DNA from: an uncultured Clostridia bacterium
GTDB taxonomy: Bacteria > Bacillota > Clostridia > TANB77 > CAG-508
Reading direction: 5' to 3'
DNA: 64,000 nt
Assembly (NCBI GenBank): GCA_928721915.1
Contig: CAKMVZ010000001.1
Location: 310,001-374,000, forward strand
Under the pieces are notes generated by a model. It ran no database searches, had not been told where the DNA came from, and saw only the letters and a program-made list of their open reading frames with translations. Shown piece after piece: positions 53,485 through 63,097 of the stretch. Position 1 is the stretch's first letter, and each line of letters opens with the position of its first letter. Both the position numbers and the translations under genes were made by a program.

Positions 53485-54462
53485 ATGAAAAATAAATTAA
53501 AAAACATAGTAATAGCACTTATTTTAATTTTTATAATAGTAATTTTAAGTACAATTTACACAAATAATAATTCTACTAATTCAGAAATAGATTATAAGTA
53601 CACCAATATTAATATTGATTCTGACCAATTAAATATATTTTATTTTAATGTAGGACAAGCAGATTGTACATTAATAACAATTAATAATAAAAATATGTTA
53701 ATTGATGCTGGGCAAGATTCTGATGGTGAGTATATAGTAAAATTTTTAGAAGAAAAGAACATAAAAAAATTAGATTATTTTATTATTACACATGGAGATA
53801 TAGATCATAGTGGTGGAGCAAAAGATATAATAAATAGCATAAATATAGAAAATATATTGATGCCACAAGGAATAATAGAAAGTGAGGAAGAATATCAAGA
53901 AATAAAAGAATTAGCAGAAAAACAAGAAATACAAATGCCTAAAGTGGAAGTAGACCAAGAATTTGCTTTAGACGTAGCAAGTTTTAAAGTAATATCAGTA
54001 AAAAATAATATTGATTGTGAACCAAATGAAAGTTCAATAGTTATAAGGTTAAATTATCTAAATACAAATTATTTGTTTATGGGTGATGCTACAACAGATA
54101 TAGAGGATGAAATTGAATGTGATACCGTAGATGTTTTAAAAGTAGGACATCATGGATCGAGTAGTAGCATATCTATGGAATTTTTAAAAAAGATACAACC
54201 TAAATATGCAATTATTTCAGCAGGAAACCATAAAGGTTACAATCATCCATCAGAGGAAGTTTTAGAAAGATTAAGAAATTTAGGAATTAAAGATGAAAAC
54301 ATATATATAACTAAAAATCAAGGCACAATTTGGATTACAAGTGATGGTAATAATATTAGTATAAAATGTAGAGAAGATATAAATTTAGATGGGACAAGTA
54401 GATTAAGTTTTAAGAACATATTTTATGTATGTTCTTTTTGCTTAATAGAGAATAAATTGTGA
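53485..54462 (+). CDS. ComEC/Rec2-like metallo-beta-lactamase-fold hydrolase, membrane-anchored
   Basis: 325 residues: one N-terminal membrane helix (7-27) and an MBL domain with FNVGQADCTLI, ITHGDIDHSGG (metal ligands, about residue 100), LFMGDATTDIE, and KVGHHGSSSSIS (about 222). This matches extracellular ComEC C-terminal-type domains, which occur alone as secreted nucleases or phosphodiesterases. It lies inside the segment between the two 417-bp repeats. The last 20 residues look unrelated to the domain. Confidence 0.85.
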   Translation: MKNKLKNIVIALILIFIIVILSTIYTNNNSTNSEIDYKYTNINIDSDQLNIFYFNVGQADCTLITINNKNMLIDAGQDSDGEYIVKFLEEKNIKKLDYFIITHGDIDHSGGAKDIINSINIENILMPQGIIESEEEYQEIKELAEKQEIQMPKVEVDQEFALDVASFKVISVKNNIDCEPNESSIVIRLNYLNTNYLFMGDATTDIEDEIECDTVDVLKVGHHGSSSSISMEFLKKIQPKYAIISAGNHKGYNHPSEEVLERLRNLGIKDENIYITKNQGTIWITSDGNNISIKCREDINLDGTSRLSFKNIFYVCSFCLIENKL

Positions 54463-54676
54463 ATGTAAAAATACAAAAAAATATTGTTTTTTTAGCAAAA
54501 GCATAGTATAATTATGTTAGTTTTTTCAAAGATACTTTTGATTCAGCTATTTTTGTTAACTAATTTGTTTGAAAAATTTTAAATCAGCATTTAATGAAGT
54601 GAAAAATTCTTTTATTGTTTATAATTCTAATTTGAAATCCTTTATAATAAAAAATTTTGAAAATAAGATATGAGAG

Positions 54677-55636
54677 GTGATTTTTATAGATTTAGAAATC
54701 GGTAAAATATTAGAAAATACTAAGGAAAAATTAAATGATGGGATACAAAATTTTTGTAATGAATTATCAGAGTATTTAAGAGATAAAGAAAAGCTAACAG
54801 AAAATACACTCGACTTATTAAAAACATTTAATAATGAGATTAATGATAAGTATTTTTATATTGTAAGTGGAGAGGAATTTTTTAGTATTCAAACATATGA
54901 AAATGAAAAATGGATATCTTCTGGGAAAATGCATAAGTCAGAATTTCCAGAAAATACGGAAATTGGAACAGCATTGAGATGGAAAAATGGAGAGTTTGTA
55001 ATAGATAAAGAACTTACTGAAAAACTAGCAAAGCAAGAGCAAGAAATAGAGAACTCTGTAAAAGAATTATATAATAGTTTTAGAACAGAAGGAACATATT
55101 ATAAAGTAGAAGAATTAGAGGGAGATTATGTTACACTTATAAATCAAGATACAGGTGTAAGATTTGGAGAAACTACATTTTCTAAAGAATTCTATGATAG
55201 TTTGAGTTATGGTATGATGTTAAAATATGAACATGGAAAATATGTTATAGATAATAATTATTTAAATAATGAAGTTCAAAAAATTATTGATGAAGATGAA
55301 TTGATTGCACAAACAGTACAAAAAATAAAAGGTCAATCAAATGAAATAAATCAAGTAGACAAAGTTCTAGATTTTGTATCAGATTTATTAATAGATTTAA
55401 TTGAAACAAAAGGATATGGAGATATCAATACATATTTTGTTATGGGACAAAAAGATGGAAAAGTAAATGTTGCTCAAAGATTTGGAACTTTAGTTAGTAG
55501 CTGGGTAGATGTTGAAGGAGATAAAAATGATATTAAATTTGGAACTATCTTAAGAAAAAAAGATGGAAAATTTGTTATAGATGAAGAGTTAACAGAAAAA
55601 AGTTTAACAAGGATCAGAAATATAGAAAAACAATAA
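54677..55636 (+). CDS. Hypothetical protein with three internal repeats
   Basis: About 320 residues containing three related blocks that each end in a G-x-x-L-R/K-xxxGKFVIDxELTEK pattern (ends near residues 105-115, 190-200 and 298-310). Between them are tyrosine-rich beta strands. No signal peptide or catalytic motif. The start is uncertain: GTG at 54677 lies within the GAGAGGTG site, and the well-spaced in-frame codon is ATA at 54686. It lies in the inserted segment between the 417-bp repeats. Confidence 0.6.
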   Translation: MIFIDLEIGKILENTKEKLNDGIQNFCNELSEYLRDKEKLTENTLDLLKTFNNEINDKYFYIVSGEEFFSIQTYENEKWISSGKMHKSEFPENTEIGTALRWKNGEFVIDKELTEKLAKQEQEIENSVKELYNSFRTEGTYYKVEELEGDYVTLINQDTGVRFGETTFSKEFYDSLSYGMMLKYEHGKYVIDNNYLNNEVQKIIDEDELIAQTVQKIKGQSNEINQVDKVLDFVSDLLIDLIETKGYGDINTYFVMGQKDGKVNVAQRFGTLVSSWVDVEGDKNDIKFGTILRKKDGKFVIDEELTEKSLTRIRNIEKQ

Positions 55637-55666
55637 TTAATAGAACTCTATGGCTATGTTTTGGTT

Positions 55667-55693
55667 AATACCATATGTGCGACATATGGTATT
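55667..55693. repeat. Perfect 12-base inverted repeat
   Basis: AATACCATATGT (55667-55678) and ACATATGGTATT (55682-55693) around a 3-base loop. No T run follows, so this is more like an operator or recombination site than a terminator. Confidence 0.5.
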
Positions 55694-55799
55694 GATAGGT
55701 AGAAAAATTGAATGTTAAAAATATCAATATTTTGACAATTACATTGAGATAAATATTAATTTATGATATAGTGTAACTATAATGGAGGTGAGTTTTAAA

Positions 55800-56267
55800 T
55801 TGGGCAACAAAGATTTATATATAAGAAGTAGTTCAGCAGAATTTCTAATATTTGAACAACAAAAAGAAGAAAAAGGAATTGAAGTGCGCTTTGAAGATGG
55901 AGATTTATGGTTAACTCAAAAAGCATTAGGAGAATTATTTAATACTACAAGAAATAATATAACTATGCATATTCAAGATATATATAGTAGTAATGAACTT
56001 GATGAAAATTCAACTAGTAAGGATTTCTTACTAGTTCAAAAAGAGGGAAATAGAGAAGTAAAAAGAAAAGTAAAGTATTATAATTTAGATTCAGTAATCT
56101 CTGTTGGATATAGAGTAAATACAGATAGAGCAATTCAATTTAGAAGATGGGCGACAAATGTATTAAAAGAGTTTTCAAAAAAAGGATATATTATAGATAA
56201 AAAAAGAATTATTGGTGATGATTTTGCTGAGGTTAGTAAAATAGTTCAAACAAAATTATGGCATTAA
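55800..56267 (+). pseudogene. RhuM-family gene, truncated by the duplication
   Basis: 155 codons from TTG at 55800 after GGAGGTG. FEDGDLWLTQKALGELFNTTRNNITMHIQ and VGYRVNTDRAIQFRRWA are hallmark RhuM (virulence protein) sequences. RhuM proteins are usually about 330 residues. Here the frame reaches the start of repeat copy 2 at 56255 and stops four codons later, so the C-terminal half is lost. Confidence 0.8.
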
Positions 56268-56671
56268 TCAAACATATAAATGGAGAAATATGGAGATAAA
56301 ATTCACATAAATAAATAACTAGAATATTATATATTAAATTTATAGGCTAAATTGTTATTAGCCTAATTTTTTAGCAAAAATTAAGTGTGCTAAGAAAGGA
56401 AAGGTGAAATAATGGCTAAAATTTTAGTGTATAATAATTCTACAAACCGAATGGAAGTTTTTTATAGAGAAAGAACAAGTGCTATGCCATATATATCTAA
56501 TAGAACATTAACAGTTGATGAATTTAGTGGGTCTAGTAAATCTAATATTTTATGGACAGATTTAAGATGTATGGAAGCTTGGAATAGTTTTAGGTATTTA
56601 TATGGAAGAGGAATCTATGTAGGATATGCTTTTAAAAGGCCATGGGAAGGTGGTCATGGTAAACAATCACA
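56255..56671 (+). repeat. 417-bp direct repeat, copy 2
   Basis: Begins with the last codons of yjjX (out of context after the RhuM fragment), includes the yjjX terminator (56343-56372), and continues into the intact M15 peptidase gene. The copies are about 99 percent identical, implying a recent event. Confidence 0.9.
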
Positions 56672-57083
56672 ACATTATGCAGGTTTAGCTTTTGATGTTG
56701 GGCAGAATTTAAGTAATTCTGCTAGAGATTCTATGAGAAATTTGGCAATTAGTTCTGGAATATGGAATTTTGTGGAGCCGGCTTATTTGACTCCTAGATG
56801 GGTACATTTCGATGAAAGGCAGACTGTAAGTGGCTATCCTGTTATAAGAACAGGTAGCAGAGGTGTCTATGTATGCGTAGCTCAAGATTGTTTGAATAAT
56901 CTTGGATATAACACAGGTGGATTAGACGGAATTTTTGGAAACAGAACATATTCATCTGTTGTCAGCTATCAAAGAAAAAATGGATTAACTGCTGATGGAA
57001 TAATTGGAAGAAATACTTGGAATACACTTATGAATGAAGTTGTAGGAATGGGGCAAACTTCTACATCTGTGATAACTTATTAG
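56412..57083 (+). CDS. M15 peptidase with peptidoglycan-binding domain
   Basis: 223 residues. Residues 1-140 are an M15-type (D-Ala-D-Ala carboxypeptidase/endolysin) domain with the zinc ligands in QSQHYAGLAFDVG (about 86-98) and PRWVHFDER (about 127-135). Residues about 145-210 are a PG_binding_1 repeat (LRTGSRG-like start, LDGIFGNRTYSSVVSYQ, LTADGIIGRNTW). No signal peptide is visible, which recalls phage endolysins. Intact copy; a 5' fragment lies at 53078. Confidence 0.85.
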   Translation: MAKILVYNNSTNRMEVFYRERTSAMPYISNRTLTVDEFSGSSKSNILWTDLRCMEAWNSFRYLYGRGIYVGYAFKRPWEGGHGKQSQHYAGLAFDVGQNLSNSARDSMRNLAISSGIWNFVEPAYLTPRWVHFDERQTVSGYPVIRTGSRGVYVCVAQDCLNNLGYNTGGLDGIFGNRTYSSVVSYQRKNGLTADGIIGRNTWNTLMNEVVGMGQTSTSVITY

Positions 57084-57164
57084 GTTTGAAACTATAGTGA
57101 GAAAATGAAAGATTTAAAAAAGATGAAATTATTAAATTTAGTATAATTTTGAAATGATTTTTAT

Positions 57165-57206
57165 AAAATAGTAGACTTAATTCAAAAATCTACTATTTTA
57201 TAATTT
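57165..57206 (+). terminator. Terminator after the M15 peptidase gene
   Basis: Stem AAAATAGTAGA (57165-57175) and TCTACTATTTT (57189-57199) followed by ATAATTTTT. Confidence 0.75.
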
Positions 57207-57285
57207 TTAATGTTTATAAACAAGATAGAAAAATATATTTTTAGTAGTAATATTATTATAAGTTTTTATAAATAATTTAAAATCT

Positions 57286-57903
57286 TTAGTCATCATAAAC
57301 TAAAAATTCTGTATTACTAATTTTTAGTGCAAAATATGGAATTGATTTGTCTTTTTCTTTTAAATATACAAGAAACTTGTTATTAAAATTAAATTCTCTG
57401 CCAATATTTAATATACTTCCATAAGTAGCGCTAATCAAAGCTTCACTTTTAACAAGACCTCCAAAATTATTTAATTCAAAGTCAACATTTTGCATAGCTT
57501 GTTCTATATACATTTTTGTACCTTTTATATATTTTCCGCAAAGCTCATCGTAATTCATTTCAGCTTTTATATTTATAAAAGGAATTTTTAAGATATCATT
57601 TTCTTGAAATTCAGAGCTTCCAGTGTAATCATTGCTTTTCTCAATCATTTCTTGATAAATTTTATCAAAACTTTTTTCAATTTCGTTATTTTTATATAAA
57701 TAAATTTCTTCGCCTTCAATGGTATTTATTTTAATTGCAAAATCATCTTTTGAATTATAAAATAAAATTTCAATATTACGACTTCCACTAAGACTGGTTC
57801 TTTCATCTATTCCAAAATATTTTACTTTTTCTTCTGAATTTGCAAAAGTATCACTATTTAAAGTGGAAAAAGGCTCATAATAGTTAAATTCTTTTCTTAA
57901 CAT
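57286..57903 (-). pseudogene. C-terminal part of a frameshifted membrane-anchored protein
   Basis: 205 codons with no ribosome site at the first ATG. The same frame stays open upstream to about 58050 and encodes ETSYYKVCDIASIDLKEKIE, then ENENAYILYAMLRKEF. This continues the protein whose N-terminal part (MNKLLKIF.. to NEQTFTTSRD) is read in another frame from 58345. A single frameshift near 58045-58060 therefore splits one extracytoplasmic protein of about 350 residues that is cotranscribed with an ECF sigma factor. Family not recognised. Confidence 0.65.
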
Positions 57904-58033
57904 TGCATATAATATGTATGCATTTTCATTTTCCCAGTCTATATTGTCTAAAATTAAGCTTTTTTCATTAAATTTTTTTAAAATATTATTTTCAATTTTT
58001 TCCTTTAAATCTATACTAGCAATATCACAAACT

Positions 58034-58894
58034 TTATAGTAAGAAGTTTCGGATATCCCGAGAAGTTGTAAATGTTTGCTCGTTTAGCTCATTTACTAAG
58101 TTTGAATTTCCTGTTTCAAATTCAATTTTTCCGCCTACTTTATCCATTAAATCATTCCATGTTAAGTTAAAAGTTCCAACCCAAATTTTGTTTTCATCAA
58201 TATTTGATAAATCACTTGTAAATACAGGCGTTAGTAGATTTGAATTATTATAACTTTTAAAAAAATTTGTTATTGCATAAACAATTCCTGATAAAGCAAT
58301 AGTTGTACATAAAATTAATATAAATATCTTTAGTAACTTATTCATGTTATCAAAACCTCTCTTTATCAAAATTTTACGTAATTCATTTTTTCCTCTGTGA
58401 ATAAGTACTTTTGTATTAGATAATGTCTCTCCAAGAATAGAAGCTGCTTCTTGATATGATAATTCTTCTATTTTTACTAAATATAAAGCATTTTTATATT
58501 TAATGTCTAACATGCTAATTAGTTTTAATAATTCATTTTTTGTTTCTTCTGTTATTAAAATATCTTCTATACTTTTTTGTATTTCATCAGACCTTTTTAA
58601 TGAATATTTTTCATCTATTTCAGAGCGTCTTTTTTCTACATTTATATAATTATAAGCTCTACTTTTGACTATTAGATATATATAATATTTAAAACTATAA
58701 TTATCTCTTGGGTTATTTTGTAATATATACATAAAAGTTTCTTGGGTTATATCTTCAGCTTTTTGATAGTCGTTTACAATATTGAAAATAAAATATTGTA
58801 TTTTATTTTTATACTTATTATAAAGAGTTTCAAAAGCTTTTTTATCGCCATTTAAATATTTATTATATAAAATTAAATCCAAATCTCTTTTCAT
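58034..58894 (-). CDS. ECF-type sigma factor running in frame into a membrane protein
   Basis: 286 codons. Residues 1-183 are an ECF sigma factor: region 2 (FETLYNKYKNKIQYFIFNIV, AEDITQETFMYIL) and region 4 (IEELSYQEAASILGETLSNTKVLIHRGKNELRK). At residue 184 (58345) is ATG with AAAGAGAGG upstream and a new start-like sequence, MNKLLKIFILILCTTIALSG, one membrane helix and an outer domain. No stop separates them, so the sigma factor is fused to, or lost its stop before, its partner. The second part is cut by a frameshift near 58050. Confidence 0.75.
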   Translation of the reverse strand: MKRDLDLILYNKYLNGDKKAFETLYNKYKNKIQYFIFNIVNDYQKAEDITQETFMYILQNNPRDNYSFKYYIYLIVKSRAYNYINVEKRRSEIDEKYSLKRSDEIQKSIEDILITEETKNELLKLISMLDIKYKNALYLVKIEELSYQEAASILGETLSNTKVLIHRGKNELRKILIKRGFDNMNKLLKIFILILCTTIALSGIVYAITNFFKSYNNSNLLTPVFTSDLSNIDENKIWVGTFNLTWNDLMDKVGGKIEFETGNSNLVNELNEQTFTTSRDIRNFLL

Positions 58895-58965
58895 ATATTG
58901 CTCACTTTCATAACTATATACAAGTAATTAGATAAAAAGTTACAATTATTTTGAATTTTAAATAA

Positions 58966-58998
58966 AAAAAGATTTAAGTTAGAACTCAAATCTTTTTA
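58966..58998 (-). terminator. Terminator after the C39-like peptidase gene
   Basis: AAAAAGATTT (58966-58975) pairs with AAATCTTTTT (58988-58997), extended by partial inner pairs. On the minus strand the stem is followed by a T run. Confidence 0.65.
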
Positions 58999-59010
58999 AT
59001 TATTTAACAT

Positions 59011-59799
59011 TTACTGATAACTTTCAACAAATAACGCTTTTGCAACGTGTGGTAATACTTCGCTTGGGTCAAACCAGCCAGAGGCTTCTGGAGTATCATC
59101 TAATCCATTTGGATTAGAAATATAAAACTCACCATTTTCGTTTATATCTAAAAATACCATGTAATGAGAAGCTTCAGTCCATATATTTTCTTTTTGGCTA
59201 TCTAAGCATACTAAAACTGGTCTACCAGTTTTTAGCCAATCTGATATATATTTTGTATTTAATCTTGATGAATCAAAATAAAATTCTGTACATTCAATTC
59301 CAAGTGAATTTATTGTAAGTTGAATTTTTTCTGAATCTAAATGAGGATAATATTTTTCTCTTAATGTTTCGGGCGTGATATTTGAACCATATCCGCTAGC
59401 TAAAATTGCAATAGCTGTAATTCCACATCCATTTTCAGTCATTGTTCCACCCCAGTAATCATTTTCCGCCCATGTACCTAGGTTTTGCTTATATTCAATG
59501 TATGTTTTTGGATATTCAGAGTTTAAGGTTGTAAAACTAGTTGTGTACCCATTTGCACCTTTTACTAATGTTTGTCCTACTTTTAAAGCAGTATTTGAAG
59601 CAGTATCTATATTATCTTCTTTAGTGGAATTTTCTAATTCTTCAGAATAATGTGATGTTTTACTAACTGGTTCTATAGATTTCTTTTCAGGTGTTATCCA
59701 AATACACAAGGCTACAACTATAGCTATTAATATTATTAATATGATTAATCTTCTTTTTTTATAAATTTTTTGTAATAAACTTTTCTTTTTTTTCTTCAT
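59011..59799 (-). CDS. C39-like cysteine peptidase, membrane-anchored
   Basis: 262 residues: strongly basic start, one membrane helix (17-36), a linker and a C39/papain-like domain. Candidates for the catalytic residues are Cys in ENGCGITAIAIL (about 125), His in ASHYMVFLD (about 217) and Asn/Asp in YISNPNG (about 232). It probably acts outside the cell on peptides or the wall. No ABC transporter is adjacent. Divergent from the two-component system gene. Confidence 0.8.
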   Translation of the reverse strand: MKKKKKSLLQKIYKKRRLIILIILIAIVVALCIWITPEKKSIEPVSKTSHYSEELENSTKEDNIDTASNTALKVGQTLVKGANGYTTSFTTLNSEYPKTYIEYKQNLGTWAENDYWGGTMTENGCGITAIAILASGYGSNITPETLREKYYPHLDSEKIQLTINSLGIECTEFYFDSSRLNTKYISDWLKTGRPVLVCLDSQKENIWTEASHYMVFLDINENGEFYISNPNGLDDTPEASGWFDPSEVLPHVAKALFVESYQ

Positions 59800-59909
59800 A
59801 ATTTCTCCATGTCGAATTTTGTATATTTACTATTTTAGTAAAAAAATAAAATATAATCAATACTTTAAGAAAAAATTAATAAAATATCTCTTTAATATTA
59901 ATAAATATC

Positions 59910-59940
59910 TGGTATAATAATTCTGTATAAGGGGGACAAG
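59910..59940 (+). promoter_or_regulatory. Promoter of the two-component operon
   Basis: TATAAT near 59914-59919 lies about 30 bases before the ATG, with the ribosome site AGGGGG directly upstream of it. The -35 region is not clear. Confidence 0.45.
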
Positions 59941-59943
59941 AAA

Positions 59944-60645
59944 ATGTACAATATTTTAGTTTGTGATGATGATAAAGAAATTGTAAAAGCTATAGAAATT
60001 TATTTGTCTAAAGAAGGCTATAATATTTTAAAAGCGGAAAATGGTAAAAAAGCTTTGGAAATATTAAATGAAAATTTAATTCATTTAGCTATTTTGGATA
60101 TAATGATGCCTGAAGTAGATGGAATTGAAGTTTTGAAGAAAATAAGAGAAGAAAAATCAATACCAGTTATAATGCTTTCTGCAAAGTCAGAAGATGAAGA
60201 CAAAGTTAATGGTTTAAATTTAGGAGCTGATGATTATATAACTAAACCGTTTAGTTCAGCAGAATTAATAGCTAGAGTTAATGCAAATATTAGACGTTAT
60301 ATAACTCTAGGAACTATTAAAGATAGTAGAACAACGTATAAAACTGGCGATTTAATTATAAATGATGACTTAAAAAAAGTAAGTGCAAATGGAAAAGAAA
60401 TTAAGCTTACTGCTACGGAATACAATATTTTAAAATTTTTACTTAAAAATAAAGGAAAAGTTTTTTCAATTGAGCAAATTTATAAAAGTGTTTGGAATGA
60501 AGAATGTTATGGAGCTGAAAATATAATAGCAGTTCATATCAGACACATTAGAGAAAAAATTGAAATTAATCCTAAAGAGCCAAAATATTTAAAAGTTATA
60601 TGGGGAATAGGATATAAAATAGAAAATTTAGAAGAAAATACATAA
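59944..60645 (+). CDS. OmpR/PhoB-family response regulator
   Basis: 233 residues. Receiver domain with DDD at 9-11, phosphoacceptor Asp in LDIMMPE (about 52), Lys in ITKPFSS (about 101). The C-terminal winged-helix DNA-binding domain has KLTATEYNILKFLLKNKGKVFS and AVHIRHIREKIE. VanR-like in overall sequence. Operon with the kinase 21 bases downstream. Confidence 0.92.
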   Translation: MYNILVCDDDKEIVKAIEIYLSKEGYNILKAENGKKALEILNENLIHLAILDIMMPEVDGIEVLKKIREEKSIPVIMLSAKSEDEDKVNGLNLGADDYITKPFSSAELIARVNANIRRYITLGTIKDSRTTYKTGDLIINDDLKKVSANGKEIKLTATEYNILKFLLKNKGKVFSIEQIYKSVWNEECYGAENIIAVHIRHIREKIEINPKEPKYLKVIWGIGYKIENLEENT

Positions 60646-60666
60646 AAATTATGGAAAGGAAGAATT

Positions 60667-62310
60667 ATGAAAGAAAGTAAATTTTTAAGAGGGATTTGTT
60701 ATGTATTAATTCCAATTATGATTTTTCTTATTGCTTTTTCTTTTTTTTATGAGTTACATAGAAATTATATTGATAATAATGAATCATATTATATAGTTGA
60801 AGATGAATATGGAAATATTTATTATCAAGAAGAGAATAATGAATATTTATTAGCTATAAGTTCTAATGAAAAGGAAATGCTAGATTTATTAAGTAGTATG
60901 ACTTTTATGAATGGTCTAGCTCCTATTATAGTTCCAGTTGCAACTTTAATTTTGCTATGTATGTTAATATTTTTAGTAATTTCTATTGGTCACACAAGAG
61001 GAAAAGAAGAGATTGATTTAAATGATTTAGATAGAATTCCATATGAAATAGTGTTTCTAATTTCTGGAATAATAGCTTCAGGCGTAATTGCTGTTTTAGA
61101 GTATACAGCTTATAATGAATATGAATTAAGTTTAAATATGCTAATTGGAAATTGGACAATGGCTTATTTAGCAAGTTATGTTATAATTTTATTAAATGTT
61201 GTTACTTTAGTAAAAAGAATAAAAGCTAAAACATTAATTAGTTCTACAATTTTAGGAATGATTTGCAAGTGGTGTTATGTAAGGCTTAAAAAAGTAAAAG
61301 AAGAGGTATATGATAATTCTTCAATGACTGTAAAATTAATATTTGGTGTTATTTTATATATTATAGCGATTTTTGCACTTCCATCAATATTAGATGGACT
61401 TGGAATTATATTATTATTTGGTCTTACAATTTGGATATTTTATGAGATTATTAGAAGAATAAATGGTATAAAAAATATTGAAAAGCAATTAGAACTTATA
61501 TATGATGGAAAAAGACCAGAAAATTTAAAAAAAGAAAATTTTACTAAAGATTATTATAATATGGTTTCATATGTAAATGATATATCAAATGGTTTTGAAA
61601 ATGCAGTAGAACAAGGAATTAAAAGTGAAAGATTAAAAGCAGAATTAATAACCAATGTATCTCATGATATAAAAACTCCTCTTACATCAATTATAAATTA
61701 TGTAGATTTATTAAAAAATGAAAATATAGAAAGTGAAAAAGCAAAAGAATATATTGAAATTTTAGATAATAAATCTCAAAGGTTAAAAAAGTTAATTCAA
61801 GATTTGGTTGAAGCTTCTAAAGCTTCATCTGGAAATATAAAGCTAAATTTAGAAAATTTAAGTTTATCTGAACTTATAAATCAATCAATTGGTGAATTTG
61901 AAGATAAATTTGAAGAGAAGAAATTAAGCATAATTAAAAATATTCCAGAAAAAGATATTATTATTAAAGCTGATAGTAGGTATATGTACAGAATTATAGA
62001 AAATTTATTTGAAAACATAACAAAATATGCTTTAGAAAATTCAAGAGTTTATATTGATATTTCTTATGCAAAAGAAAATAAAGTAAAGGTTGAATTTAAA
62101 AATATTTCAAAAGAAAAATTAAATATAACAGAAGAAGAATTAATGCAAAGATTTGTACGAGGAGAAAAATCAAGAACAACAGAAGGAAATGGATTAGGAT
62201 TATCTATATCTCAAAGTCTTACGGAAATACAAGGTGGAGAGTTTAAAATAGTAATAGATGGGGATTTATTTAAAGCAGAGCTGGAATTTGAAATAGAAAA
62301 AAATAAATAA
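60667..62310 (+). CDS. Sensor histidine kinase
   Basis: 547 residues with five or six membrane helices in the first 260 residues, then a HisKA domain with H-box NVSHDIKTPLTS (about residue 331) and an ATPase domain with N box ENLFENITKYALE and G box GNGLGLSIS (about 507). The multi-helix sensor suggests membrane or envelope sensing. It pairs with the preceding regulator, and a cell-wall glycosyltransferase follows, so an envelope-stress role is plausible. Confidence 0.9.
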   Translation: MKESKFLRGICYVLIPIMIFLIAFSFFYELHRNYIDNNESYYIVEDEYGNIYYQEENNEYLLAISSNEKEMLDLLSSMTFMNGLAPIIVPVATLILLCMLIFLVISIGHTRGKEEIDLNDLDRIPYEIVFLISGIIASGVIAVLEYTAYNEYELSLNMLIGNWTMAYLASYVIILLNVVTLVKRIKAKTLISSTILGMICKWCYVRLKKVKEEVYDNSSMTVKLIFGVILYIIAIFALPSILDGLGIILLFGLTIWIFYEIIRRINGIKNIEKQLELIYDGKRPENLKKENFTKDYYNMVSYVNDISNGFENAVEQGIKSERLKAELITNVSHDIKTPLTSIINYVDLLKNENIESEKAKEYIEILDNKSQRLKKLIQDLVEASKASSGNIKLNLENLSLSELINQSIGEFEDKFEEKKLSIIKNIPEKDIIIKADSRYMYRIIENLFENITKYALENSRVYIDISYAKENKVKVEFKNISKEKLNITEEELMQRFVRGEKSRTTEGNGLGLSISQSLTEIQGGEFKIVIDGDLFKAELEFEIEKNK

Positions 62311-62384
62311 AAAATATTATTTATTTTAAATCTTTTTTATAATATAATTGTTATAGTTATATTTGCAAAAGAAGGTGATATCTT

Positions 62385-63092
62385 ATGAAGAAAAAGATAA
62401 AAATTATAATATTAATTATTTTGGTGGTTATTTTAGGAGTTATAATATATATTTGGACAAAAGGCTATAATATGTATAAAGAAGCAATAGCAGAAGAGAC
62501 AATTGAAAGTAAATTTTCTAAGATTCAATCTATGGATAATTTTACTAAAGTTGATGAACTTCCAGATATTTTTATTAAGGCAGTTGTTGCAGTTGAAGAT
62601 AAAAGATTTTATAAACATAGTGGGGTTGATCTTTTATCTATTGGACGAGCAATAGTCACAAATATAAAAACTTTTGATTTAACAGAAGGTGGAAGTACGA
62701 TAACTCAGCAAATTGCCAAAAATTTATATTTTACACAGGCAAAACATTTTAGTAGAAAAGTAGCAGAAATTTATGTTGCTTTAGATATAGAAAAAATATA
62801 TTCAAAAGATGAAATTTTAGAAATATATATAAATACAAACTTTTATGGTTCGGGATATTATGGAATTTATGATGCAGCTGAAGGATACTATGAAAAAGAA
62901 CCTTCTGAACTTACAGATTATGAGGCAACACTTTTAGCTGGAGTTCCTAATGCACCAAGTGTATATTCACCAAAAGTAAATTTAAACTTAGCAGAAAGAC
63001 GCCAAAGTGTAGTTTTAGAAAAAATGGTAGAAAGCGGTTACATAACCCAAGAAAAAGCAGATGAAATTGAAAGTCAGCAAATTACTAAATAA
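62385..63092 (+). CDS. Monofunctional peptidoglycan glycosyltransferase (GT51)
   Basis: 235 residues: one N-terminal membrane helix (6-26) and a GT51 domain with VAVEDKRFYKHSGVD, GGSTITQQIAKNLY, RKVAEIYVALDIEK and KDEILEIYINTNFYGSGYYGI, the lipid II polymerase motifs including the catalytic glutamate of EDKRFY. No transpeptidase domain. It forms glycan strands outside the membrane. Located just after the two-component pair and before a strong terminator. Confidence 0.9.
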   Translation: MKKKIKIIILIILVVILGVIIYIWTKGYNMYKEAIAEETIESKFSKIQSMDNFTKVDELPDIFIKAVVAVEDKRFYKHSGVDLLSIGRAIVTNIKTFDLTEGGSTITQQIAKNLYFTQAKHFSRKVAEIYVALDIEKIYSKDEILEIYINTNFYGSGYYGIYDAAEGYYEKEPSELTDYEATLLAGVPNAPSVYSPKVNLNLAERRQSVVLEKMVESGYITQEKADEIESQQITK

Positions 63093-63097
63093 TTAAA

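Noticed and set aside
52921..56671. 417-bp repeats as transposon target duplication
   Set aside because: Far too long for a target-site duplication, and no transposase lies between the copies.
59944..63092. Vancomycin-resistance (VanRS) cluster
   Set aside because: The two-component pair is VanRS-like in general form, but no vanH, ligase or vanX gene is near; only a GT51 enzyme follows.
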